A stretch of DNA of 36,884 bases from Firmicutes bacterium UBA5389 (GTDB lineage: Bacteria; Bacillota; DTU025), in NCBI GenBank assembly GCA_002409965.1, contig DHON01000022.1:25033-61916 (forward strand), read 5' to 3'. The translations under genes were made by a program, and so were the position numbers. The notes beneath the pieces are model-generated. The model was not told the DNA's origin. It made no database searches and saw only the letters and a program-made list of their open reading frames with translations. Position 1 is the first letter of the stretch, and each line of letters begins with the position of its first letter. Positions 16,885 to 24,385 of the stretch are shown here, piece after piece.

Positions 16885-17167
16885 TGCTCACTTTTTGACG
16901 GAAGTTTCGCGGATAACGTCCAAAGGTGAACACAGGTGCGTTCATTATTGAACACAGGTGCATTCATTATTGAGCACATGCAAGCAAATAGAGGCAAAAC
17001 CATGGAGGAATCCACCACAAAACCGATATCTGCTATCAGGTTATGGGAATTCGCGGGCTGGAGGCGCGCCGGAAGGCAAAAGTGTGGCTGTAAATGGTGG
17101 CAACAAGGGCATATATGGGCCATATGCTCACTTTTTGCAACGTTAGCGTCCGAATGTGAGCACATGG
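16885..17167. repeat. paired 40-50 base elements starting TGCTCACTTTTTG, possible mobile-element remnant
   Basis: TGCTCACTTTTTG occurs exactly at 16885-16897 and 17125-17137. Each copy is followed by a similar run (AACGTCC-AA-GGTGAACACA; AGCGTCCGAATGTGAGCACA). The second copy is framed by an inverted repeat: CCATATGCTCAC (17120-17131) against GTGAGCACATGG (17156-17167), with one mismatch. About 190 AT-richer bases lie between the elements, with no transposase. The layout is reminiscent of terminal repeats left by an insertion sequence, possibly IS21-like, but no family could be confirmed. Confidence 0.4.
16927..16980 (+). repeat. 22-base tandem repeat TGAACACAGGTGCRTTCATTAT
   Basis: Two full units at 16927-16948 and 16949-16970 differ at one base (G or A at position 14). 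A partial third unit, TGAGCACATG, follows at 16971-16980. It begins inside the last bases of the first TGCTCACTTTTTG element. Not a CRISPR: the repeats abut with no spacers. Confidence 0.6.
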
Positions 17168-17295
17168 CCCGTACCTTTTGTCAAAAACAGCGCACCCCAG
17201 TTCTTGCCACGTGCCCGGGCATGCAGCCAACCGCGCTCAGCCACGCAAACACGCAAAGGATGACCCTAACGAGGTCCTGACGGATCTGCGAAGAG

Positions 17296-17890
17296 GTGTT
17301 GCGCAAGATAGGCCTGTGGTACAGCTGCTTCGACGGCAAAGGCATTGATTGGGAGTCGATTAGGCAGCCGTACCTTGACCGTGTAGCCGATGCAGAAGGC
17401 AAGCCCATCGTGGCCCAGATCGCGCCCGGATCGGACGCTGAAGCGAAGGGCGTTCTGCATGGCCTTTTGGGACCTGCCCATGTAATCGACACATCGCCAA
17501 GAAAGCGTCTACAATATCGACACCTAGAGTTTGCCAGCAGCCCCACAGCCCATCTTTGCATGCGCAATGCCAAGCGTTCACTGCCGGGTTGCTTGCCCAT
17601 GGCGCGGTGACTGTCGATATGCGGAGCATTTTGTCGCCGGAATGCACGACTCGGGGCGGGCTATCACTATCGGGCACACTACGGCCGGTTCCAGCGGCAC
17701 TCCCGTTCGTCTGGAAGCCGCTGGTTTCGAGTTCCAGGTGTCCAGATGGCGGGAGTACCGCGCCGATGGTTCGCTGATCGAAGGGCACGGTGTGCCGGCG
17801 GACATCGTTGTCCGGCCCACCATCGCCGGCATCGCCGGCGGCGTCGACACGGTACTCGCAGTCGCCCTGGACTACCTCCGGTCGCGCTGA
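17296..17890 (+). pseudogene. S41 family peptidase remnant, frameshifted and internally deleted
   Basis: Two fragments in different frames resemble ends of one S41 (tricorn/C-terminal processing) peptidase. The first (from 17296) has LWYSCFDGKGIDWESIRQPY, like the N-terminal region. The second (best part 17625-17890) has AEHFVAGMHDSGRAITIG-TTAGSSGTPV and FQVSRWREYRADGSLIEG-GVPADIVV, the end of the catalytic domain after the nucleophile serine. The central catalytic part is mostly missing: the whole stretch is under 600 bases, against well over 1000 for intact genes. It lies next to the repeats at 16885-17167, which may mark the rearrangement that broke it. Confidence 0.65.
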
Positions 17891-17911
17891 GGCGGCAGAC
17901 TGCGCCTCAGC
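17886..17911. terminator. bidirectional hairpin terminator
   Basis: GCTGAGGCG (17886-17894) and CGCCTCAGC (17903-17911) form a perfect 9-bp stem with an 8-base loop. It contains the stop codon of the S41 remnant and abuts the stop codon of the minus-strand gene at 17912. Confidence 0.6.
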
Positions 17912-19606
17912 CTACACGAGGCCTGCGTCTATCTTTAGCGCCTTTTCAAGAGCACGGTTGATCTCGCGTCGAACTGTGTCGGTGATCACGTTCCCTCCCT
18001 TCTCGATTGCCTTGAGGGCGCTGGCGACCGCCTCGGCTGATGGTGTGCCGGGGTAGTCTGTGGTGTACGCCTTCAGTTCGTCGACCACATCTGCCCGGAC
18101 GCGCTTCGTGTCGTAGTCGAAGTGGGGAGTGTTGCTAGTCCCCAGGAGAAGACCGGAGAGCGCCCGCTTGAAGTGGGTTCTGGCATCGTCTGCGAACACC
18201 GAGTCTGGATACTTCGCGAGGTATGCATCCCAGGCTGCGACGCGGCTGCCCAGCTCACTGAGGGGCACTACGATGGCTGCATCGTACTGCCAGCGCTCGT
18301 TGCGCTCGCGGTCATCCAGACTAACGAAGTCGGCGGCGGCGGGAGGCAGGAGCGGCCCGAACTGCTCGGTGCTGAAGCCTGCGCGCGGAGCGACTGTCCA
18401 CATGCCCTCTCCATCGTAGACTGCGTTGAGTCCGGCTTTCCTGTAATCGTCTGATGCGTTGAGCCTGGATGCGAGTTCGGGAAGACGCTCGTATGCTGCG
18501 GATGCCTCGTCGGCCTCCCCAGGCTGCGGCGCGTCTGCAAGACCTGCTCGCTGCTCCAAGGACATGCCTTCTCGTGCGGCGAGGGCAACGTGGAACTGCC
18601 TGAACTCGCGGAAAGCCGCCTGGCGGATGTACGGCGGGGCAAGCTTGAACCGGGCCTCGTACTCCGCTGCAGCTTTCTCAACCGCCGCGGCGGGCTGCGA
18701 CTTGTCGAATGACCCGATGTACTGTCCATACGCGTCGGTGGTGAACAGCGGGGTCACATCCACGGCAGCGATCGCCAACTGCCGACCGGTCCATCGCCAT
18801 ACGGTCCTGACCGCCCCGATGGAGTTGGCATGGGCCACGGCCCACACCTTCTGGTATGTCACCAACTCATTCTGGCCTGTAGTGCGAATAGGAACGACTT
18901 CGACCGCGCCCACATCGTTGATATTCACGTCGAGGGGTCGCACGAGCTTGCCGGACTTTGAGTATATGCCGTTGCAGTAGTCGAGTTCGGGGTCGGTATC
19001 TGAGCCTGGTCCGGCGAGCCCCAGGGTGAACCTACTCTTCCGCTCAGGATCGATCACCTCGACCATGAAGTGGTCGAGCGGATTTGCCTGAAGCTCAGCG
19101 CCGCGTGCCAGGGTATCAGGATCGATGATGTGGCGAGCCTTGCCTCCTGCGAATGATATGACGAATGGGTTGGTGATCCCTCCGGATCCGCCAGTGGGAA
19201 TGGCAACCACTATATCGATGGCGTTGTCGCCATCGATGCGCCCGACGAAGAGCGTGCCCGGGTATCCGGCGCTTCTCTCGCCAAGGGCCATGGTGATCTG
19301 CTCGCCGGTGGCCCCGTCGTTGACAACGATGTCGTGCGTTGTGCAGAAGAGGCCTTCATCACTGTATGGATGGCCCACAAGGAGAATGGAGTCGTCGATG
19401 CCATCGCCTGTGACATCGGCTTGAGCACGGACGTGGACCCGGTCGAACGCCGGCAACGTGCGCGCGGCTTGCGCCGTGAGCGGAAGCAATGCCGCGACCG
19501 CTGTGACTGTGATGACTATGATAGCTCCTGCGGCTTTGATCGCGGTCGGCCTTGATGATGCAGCCGACCGGTCCGGTGTCCGCAATCGCGTATCTCGCGT
19601 CTGCAT
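17912..19606 (-). CDS. secreted/anchored protein with FG-GAP-like segment, function unknown
   Basis: A 564-residue protein. The basic N-terminus is followed by a hydrophobic helix (about 24-46, AAGAIIVITVTAVAALLPL) ending TAQA, which is a signal peptide or anchor. The next part has the calcium-loop-like ADVTGDGIDDSILLVG and GRIDGDNAIDIVVAI, as in VCBS/FG-GAP repeat proteins. The last 250 residues are mainly helical, including AAWDAYLAKYPDSVFADDAR, which resembles a tetratricopeptide unit. The start at 19606 follows CAGGAG with eight bases between; a longer frame to 19750 has no binding site. It is monocistronic and faces the S41 remnant. I do not recognise a named family for the full length. 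Confidence 0.75.
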   Translation of the reverse strand: MQTRDTRLRTPDRSAASSRPTAIKAAGAIIVITVTAVAALLPLTAQAARTLPAFDRVHVRAQADVTGDGIDDSILLVGHPYSDEGLFCTTHDIVVNDGATGEQITMALGERSAGYPGTLFVGRIDGDNAIDIVVAIPTGGSGGITNPFVISFAGGKARHIIDPDTLARGAELQANPLDHFMVEVIDPERKSRFTLGLAGPGSDTDPELDYCNGIYSKSGKLVRPLDVNINDVGAVEVVPIRTTGQNELVTYQKVWAVAHANSIGAVRTVWRWTGRQLAIAAVDVTPLFTTDAYGQYIGSFDKSQPAAAVEKAAAEYEARFKLAPPYIRQAAFREFRQFHVALAAREGMSLEQRAGLADAPQPGEADEASAAYERLPELASRLNASDDYRKAGLNAVYDGEGMWTVAPRAGFSTEQFGPLLPPAAADFVSLDDRERNERWQYDAAIVVPLSELGSRVAAWDAYLAKYPDSVFADDARTHFKRALSGLLLGTSNTPHFDYDTKRVRADVVDELKAYTTDYPGTPSAEAVASALKAIEKGGNVITDTVRREINRALEKALKIDAGLV

Positions 19607-19925
19607 TGTATGCACTCCTGTTGGGAACCGATTTTGGGGCACGAGCTGCCCACAAAATGATTGTATCAGGTGTTTGGCCGGTTTCGGGCAGGTAGTATCT
19701 GGACGCAATTCCCATACCCTCGACGCACCCACACTGCTTGCCGGGTTCATCTTGCGGGTAATCGCGGGTGTGTTCCGCTGCGGAAGCTACCTCCAAAGCG
19801 AATACAATGCGACAAGGACGCGTCTGCAGGGATGCGGCATCGGAAAGGAGAATGAGTAGCGTAGGGATGACTGACTACGCAGTCATCGGCTACACCTACG
19901 AAGGCAAAGACTTGGAGGCGTTTTT
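19607..19925. other. divergent intergenic region
   Basis: It separates the minus-strand secreted protein from the plus-strand lipoprotein and should contain both promoters; none is clear enough to call. A perfect 7-bp hairpin, ATGACTG (19867-19873) with CAGTCAT (19880-19886), lies about 40 bases before the lipoprotein start. Confidence 0.4.
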
Positions 19926-20711
19926 ATGTTCAGAATCAGTGACCACAGGGCCGTCAAATCGCTGGCATTATCCATCATTCTTCTACTGTTGGCCATGGCG
20001 GTCGCGGGGTGCAACGGGGGCAGGTCCACCACGGCGATGGGCACCGTTGTTGCAGTTCCGCCTGGAGAGGCTGAAGCAGTGTCAGTTTACGATGCGAAGG
20101 TGACGATGGACGGCAGGAGTGCGAAGACTGGCTACGATGGCAAATTCCTGCTTGGTGTGGCTGCAACCGGCAGGAACAAGGTTACGGTGACCAAATCTGG
20201 CTACCAGGACTACGTTGGGACGGTAAGCGTATCGGCTGATGGGACCATCGCAGAGCCCGTTCAGATCCAGGCTCTCACTGGAGAGAACCGGTGTGCTGTG
20301 AAAGCTGTGAGGGGGCTAGGCTCCAGGGACTTGTCAGACGTGGTCAGCTTGGTGCAGGACGCGATGATGGAGCAACTCGGAGACTCCACTGAGGTTTTCG
20401 GTGTTGCACTGAGGTTGGTGCTCGAGGATGAGGACGGAGTTCAGTATACGGCGGGGACAGAGATGTCGCTGAAATGGGATGGGACGAAGCTTACATACAC
20501 CGCGGCAGGAGACATATGGTTCATGGGGGTGGAGACCAACAAGACCTACACCTTCACAGGCACAGCCGTAGTTGTCAGCGAGCCGGCGGGCCTGCGTGTC
20601 ACGGCTGATTTCGCGACTACGCTCCCGACCGTGACAATCGAACAAGGCAAGGCTACTATCGAAATCCCATTCGACCTGCAGCTGGACGTAAGCGTATCCA
20701 TCGAGAAGTAG
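19926..20711 (+). CDS. lipoprotein with carboxypeptidase regulatory-like domain
   Basis: A 261-residue protein. The signal peptide ends in the lipobox AVAGC at about residue 28, so it should be lipid-anchored on the outer face of the membrane. Residues about 48-95 (VYDAKVTMDGRSAKTGYDGKF, then VTVTKSGYQDYVGTVSV) match a carboxypeptidase regulatory-like / PEGA-type beta-sandwich. The remainder (about 110-261) is beta-rich and unrecognised. The ATG at 19926 follows TTGGAGG with a short T-rich spacer. It is followed by ferritin 103 bases later; no functional link is evident. Confidence 0.78.
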   Translation: MFRISDHRAVKSLALSIILLLLAMAVAGCNGGRSTTAMGTVVAVPPGEAEAVSVYDAKVTMDGRSAKTGYDGKFLLGVAATGRNKVTVTKSGYQDYVGTVSVSADGTIAEPVQIQALTGENRCAVKAVRGLGSRDLSDVVSLVQDAMMEQLGDSTEVFGVALRLVLEDEDGVQYTAGTEMSLKWDGTKLTYTAAGDIWFMGVETNKTYTFTGTAVVVSEPAGLRVTADFATTLPTVTIEQGKATIEIPFDLQLDVSVSIEK

Positions 20712-20814
20712 CTTTCTCGGTGCTGATCGGTCGGGGTTGCTCTTGGGGCGCCTTCTGCGCGGGTGCCGCCGCAACTTGATCGAGCATACTACCATTATGA
20801 AAGGAGGCATTCTG

Positions 20815-21345
20815 ATGCTCAGCCAAAGACTGGTATCGGAACTGAACCGTCAGATCAACTACGAGCTATACTCGGCATATCTGTACACTGCGATGGAGAC
20901 CTACTTTCTCGACAGGGGCCTTGAGGGTTTCGCGAATTTCTTCAAGGTACAGACTCAGGAAGAGCTGGCGCACGCTCGGATATTCTTCCAGTACATCTAC
21001 CGCAAGAATGGCCGCGTCACGCTGGACGCCATCGACAAACCGGAGGCTAACTTCACCAGTATCCTGGATGTGTTCGAGAAGGCTCTCGCGCACGAGAAGT
21101 TCGTAACCAGCAGGATCTACAAATTGGTCGACATCGCGATCGAGGAGAGGGAACATGCCACTAACAGCTTCCTGAGGTGGTTTGTGGACGAACAGGTGGA
21201 GGAGGAGGAGTCGTTCCAGGGTCTAGTGGACAGGCTCAATCTCATGGGCGATAAGCCGAGCAACCTGTTTATGATCGATGCCGAGCTGGCGCAGAGGGTG
21301 TTCACCCTTCCCGCGCCTCTCGCGCCGACTGGGCCGGCTCAGTAG
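20815..21345 (+). CDS. ftnA: ferritin, FtnA type
   Basis: A 176-residue four-helix-bundle iron-storage protein. All ferroxidase positions known from E. coli FtnA are present with the same numbering: Glu17 (NYELYSAYLY), Glu50 and His53 (QEELAHAR), Glu94 (HEKF), and Gln127 and Glu130 (DEQVEEE). Tyr24 near the centre is also kept. It has no haem-binding methionine pattern suggesting bacterioferritin. The ATG at 20815 follows AAAGGAGG (20800-20807) at seven bases, so an earlier in-frame start at 20737 is unlikely. It ends with a strong terminator at 21418-21452. It oxidises and stores ferrous iron in the cytoplasm; the iron-type importer at 8112-12506 is in the same window but is not linked to it. 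Confidence 0.93.
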   Translation: MLSQRLVSELNRQINYELYSAYLYTAMETYFLDRGLEGFANFFKVQTQEELAHARIFFQYIYRKNGRVTLDAIDKPEANFTSILDVFEKALAHEKFVTSRIYKLVDIAIEEREHATNSFLRWFVDEQVEEEESFQGLVDRLNLMGDKPSNLFMIDAELAQRVFTLPAPLAPTGPAQ

Positions 21346-21417
21346 AGCCCACCGGGAACGGCAGCTGACCAGGCCCGAGGCCGACCGGCGTTCCGGATCT
21401 GCGCAACTTCAATGCGG

Positions 21418-21452
21418 AAGCGCCCCCATTCTGTGCAAGCTTGGGGGCGCTT
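21418..21452 (+). terminator. terminator of the ferritin gene
   Basis: AAGCGCCCCCA (21418-21428) and TGGGGGCGCTT (21442-21452) form a perfect 11-bp GC-rich stem followed by TGCG. The 13-base loop contains AAGCTT at its end. It lies about 70 bases after the ferritin stop codon. The next 240 bases up to the antiporter show no gene. Confidence 0.75.
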
Positions 21453-21697
21453 TGCGATGCATCCTCCGGGGGCCGGGCGACCTGCGCGAACCGATTCTCT
21501 GAAGAGGCATGGGGCTTCGCAGGATAAACGGCACGTGAGTCGAATTGATACGCCAAGTTTTTTCATAGGCTGTCACTAAACGCATCGTGTTGCACAGAGA
21601 GGGGCGATGCCGTGCAGGATTGACAGGAGCCGGTCGTTGGATAGGCAAAGCGCGGGCCGAAAGAGAAGAGTACCCAAGGAAGTGAGGTCTGGAAAGC

Positions 21698-23272
21698 ATG
21701 GAGTTTGGTTGGTGGACCATTGTGCCGCCGCTAGTGGCGATCACGCTGGCGCTCGTCACGAAGAAGGTCATAGTGTCGCTGGGAATCGGCATCCTGTCAG
21801 GCGCGCTGATTGCATCGCATTTCAGCATCGTCGGCATGTTCACCATCGCGGCAACGACCTTTTGGGAGAAGATCACCGACATGTGGAACGTCTCCATCCT
21901 GATCTTTCTGGTTAGCTTGGGCGTCCTTACGTATCTGGTGACTATCGCCGGAGGCGCCAAGGCCTATGGGGACTGGGCCACCAAGCGCATCAAGACTCGT
22001 CCCGGCGCGCGGCTTGCAAGTCTGCTGCTGGGAATCTTGATCTTCATCGACGACTACTTCAACTGCCTCACAGTCGGCACGGTCATGATTCCCGTGACCG
22101 ACAGGCACCGTGTTTCACGTGCAAAGCTTGCCTACATTATCGATGCAACGGCTGCGCCAGTATGTGTAGTCGCCCCTGTGTCTAGTTGGGTTGTGACCAT
22201 CATGTCCACAATGGGCGACAAGTTTAGGGCCTCAGGCATCGAGATGGAACCGTTCATCGCATTCGTGCGAACGCTTCCTCTCAACCTCTATGCTTGGCTG
22301 ACTCTGGCGATGGTTGCAGTTGTAGCCCTCTTTGAGCTTGACTTCGGGCCGATGCAGAGGTTCGAGCGGGAGGCCAGAACTACAGGCAATGTCAACGCCG
22401 CGCAACCTGCGGGCGCTGCGAGGCGTCAGCCGGCGATCAGCCCTAAGGGAACGGTATGGGATTTGCTTGTTCCGGTCATAGGGCTCATCGTCTTCGCCAT
22501 CCTGATGATGGCCTATACCGGCGGCTACTGGTCGGGAGAGGAGATGTCTTTCCTTGATGCGATCAAGAACACCGACTCGGCTACGGCCCTCATGTACGCG
22601 GGTTTCCTCGGCCTTGCTCTGACCCTCGTGGTCGTGCTGCCAAGGGGCGTGGTACCGGTCAGCCGGATTCCTGAGGCAATATGGGGCGGGTTCCTGTCCA
22701 TGCTGCCCGCCATCATAATCCTCATATTCGCCTGGACGATCGGCGGCGTCATCGGCCAGCTGGGTACTGGCGAATTCCTTGCTCATCAGGTGGGGGTGCA
22801 CCTGAATCCCGGGTGGTACCCTGTGATCATGTTCCTGTTGGCCTGCCTGATCGCGTTCTCAACAGGCACCAGCTGGGGCACGTTCGCGATCATGGTGCCT
22901 ATTGCCATCGACTTCGCCGTGCTTCTAGCGCCTGAGATCATGCTGGGCATGATCGGAGCGGCGCTGGCCGGGGCGGTGTACGGCGATCACTGCTCACCCA
23001 TATCCGACACGACCATTCTCAGTTCCACCGGCGCGCAGTGCAACCACATAGACCACGTGTCTACGCAGCTGCCATATGCTACAGCGACCGCAGTCGCGGT
23101 GGCAGTGGGCTACATCTTTTACGGGTTCTTCGCGCGTACCGGAGCTTCCACCGCCCTGACGGCGACCTTGACGTTGCTGGTGGCGGCAGCAGCACTCTAT
23201 CTGATCATCAGAGTGCTGCACGCCCGGTCGCTCAGGCAGGAGACCTCTTCCGGGCGGGTTGTGGGAAAGTAA
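21698..23272 (+). CDS. nhaC: Na+/H+ antiporter, NhaC family
   Basis: A 524-residue protein with about twelve membrane helices. Family marks include the IDDYFNCLTVGTVMIPVTD segment with adjacent acidic residues, the STGTSWGTFAIMVPIA segment, and GAVYGDHCSPISDTTILSST with its Asp/His cluster. These are the conserved transport motifs of NhaC-type antiporters (which also include malate/lactate and arginine/tyrosine exchangers). A cytoplasmic loop of about 50 residues at 215-265 is unusually polar. The ATG at 21698 follows GAGGT at nine bases. It is monocistronic. It probably exchanges sodium for protons; an amino acid or carboxylate substrate cannot be excluded. Confidence 0.85.
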   Translation: MEFGWWTIVPPLVAITLALVTKKVIVSLGIGILSGALIASHFSIVGMFTIAATTFWEKITDMWNVSILIFLVSLGVLTYLVTIAGGAKAYGDWATKRIKTRPGARLASLLLGILIFIDDYFNCLTVGTVMIPVTDRHRVSRAKLAYIIDATAAPVCVVAPVSSWVVTIMSTMGDKFRASGIEMEPFIAFVRTLPLNLYAWLTLAMVAVVALFELDFGPMQRFEREARTTGNVNAAQPAGAARRQPAISPKGTVWDLLVPVIGLIVFAILMMAYTGGYWSGEEMSFLDAIKNTDSATALMYAGFLGLALTLVVVLPRGVVPVSRIPEAIWGGFLSMLPAIIILIFAWTIGGVIGQLGTGEFLAHQVGVHLNPGWYPVIMFLLACLIAFSTGTSWGTFAIMVPIAIDFAVLLAPEIMLGMIGAALAGAVYGDHCSPISDTTILSSTGAQCNHIDHVSTQLPYATATAVAVAVGYIFYGFFARTGASTALTATLTLLVAAAALYLIIRVLHARSLRQETSSGRVVGK

Positions 23273-23322
23273 CGCCAATGCCGAGTCTTTTGGAGGGCGT
23301 TAGCGACAGCACAGTGACCAAT

Positions 23323-23356
23323 GAACGGACGGGCGGGGCGAAATCCCCGCTCGTTC
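23323..23356 (+). terminator. hairpin after the antiporter gene
   Basis: GCGGGG (23333-23338) pairs with CCCCGC (23345-23350) around the loop CGAAAT. An outer GAACG (23323-23327) pairs with CGTTC (23352-23356). It lies 50 bases after the antiporter stop codon; only a weak T-rich tail follows. Confidence 0.5.
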
Positions 23357-23494
23357 GGGTGTACTGGGCTTTCGCGGTCGATTGCAGTGGGTCGCGCTCC
23401 TTGTGGACAGCCTGCTCTGACGGTAGAATGGGATGAGCGGCAATACACGGAGCGCCCTGCGCCCTGCGACCCGTGTCTGAAAGGGGATACCCAC

Positions 23495-24370
23495 ATGGCG
23501 CGATTCGGAATACATCTTTCCATATCAGGCGGGGTGGCTAACGCAGCGGCGCGCGCCCGGGAACTTGGCTGCGATGCATTTCAAATATTCAGCCGTAATC
23601 CCCGTACGCTCAAGGCCAAGCCCCTGGACTCTGACGATGTGAGCGCCTTCCGGGCGGCCGTCAGCGAGTCGGGGCTACACCCGGTCGTGGTACATGTCAA
23701 TTACCTCATCAACGTGGCCAGCCCCAAGAATGACACATATCAGCGTTCGGTGGATGCTCTCACAGACGAGCTCGTTCGTGCCGATGTTCTCGGGGCGGAA
23801 CTGGTGGTGATGCACCCTGGCAACCACGTGGGAAGCGGAGTCGAAGCGGGAACCATGCGGATCGCCGCTGCCATCGACCGCGCCTACGAAGCCACCGGCG
23901 CCAAGGCGCGCCTGTGTCTGGAGAACATGGCGGGTGCCGGCACCGAGCTGGGCACGAGTTTCGTGGAACTGAGCATGATCATCGATGCGGCTCGGTGCGG
24001 ACCAGGCCTAGGCGTGTGCTTTGACACCTGTCACGCGTACGGAGCGGGCTACGATGTCGCAACCGCTCGTGGGCTCGAGGCGGCGCTGGCAGAGGCCGAG
24101 AGCGCCGTGGGCATAGATCGTATCGTGATGGTCCACGCCAACGACTCCAGGGGGCAGCTCGGCGCGCGCAAGGATCGGCACGAGCACATCGGAGAGGGCA
24201 TGATCGGCCTGGCGGGTTTCCGAAACATCCTCGCCCGTCCGGAGCTGGCCAATCTCCCTTTCATATTGGAAACGCCCGTGGACTCCCCCGAAGACCAGGC
24301 GCGCGACCTAGCCGCCCTCAGGTCGTGCGCGCCGCAGCTTGAGCAGCAGCAGTTGACAGTTGAAGGCTAG
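23495..24370 (+). CDS. nfo: endonuclease IV (AP endonuclease)
   Basis: A 291-residue TIM-barrel enzyme that cuts DNA at abasic sites during base excision repair. The three-zinc site motifs are all present: VVMHPGNHVG (His), CLENMAG (Glu), GVCFDTCHAYGAGYD (Asp, His), MVHANDSRG-LGARKDRHEHIGEG (His, Asp, His) and PFILETP (Glu). The start ATG at 23495 follows AAAGGGGA and gives the normal start MARFGIHLS. It is followed after 15 bases by the JAB-DinG helicase gene, so the two are probably co-transcribed as a DNA repair pair. Confidence 0.95.
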   Translation: MARFGIHLSISGGVANAAARARELGCDAFQIFSRNPRTLKAKPLDSDDVSAFRAAVSESGLHPVVVHVNYLINVASPKNDTYQRSVDALTDELVRADVLGAELVVMHPGNHVGSGVEAGTMRIAAAIDRAYEATGAKARLCLENMAGAGTELGTSFVELSMIIDAARCGPGLGVCFDTCHAYGAGYDVATARGLEAALAEAESAVGIDRIVMVHANDSRGQLGARKDRHEHIGEGMIGLAGFRNILARPELANLPFILETPVDSPEDQARDLAALRSCAPQLEQQQLTVEG

Positions 24371-24385
24371 CAGGGAGGAACAGAG

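Noticed and set aside
16927..16980. 22-base repeats as a CRISPR array
   Set aside because: The units are directly abutting with no spacers and only two are complete; no cas genes are nearby.
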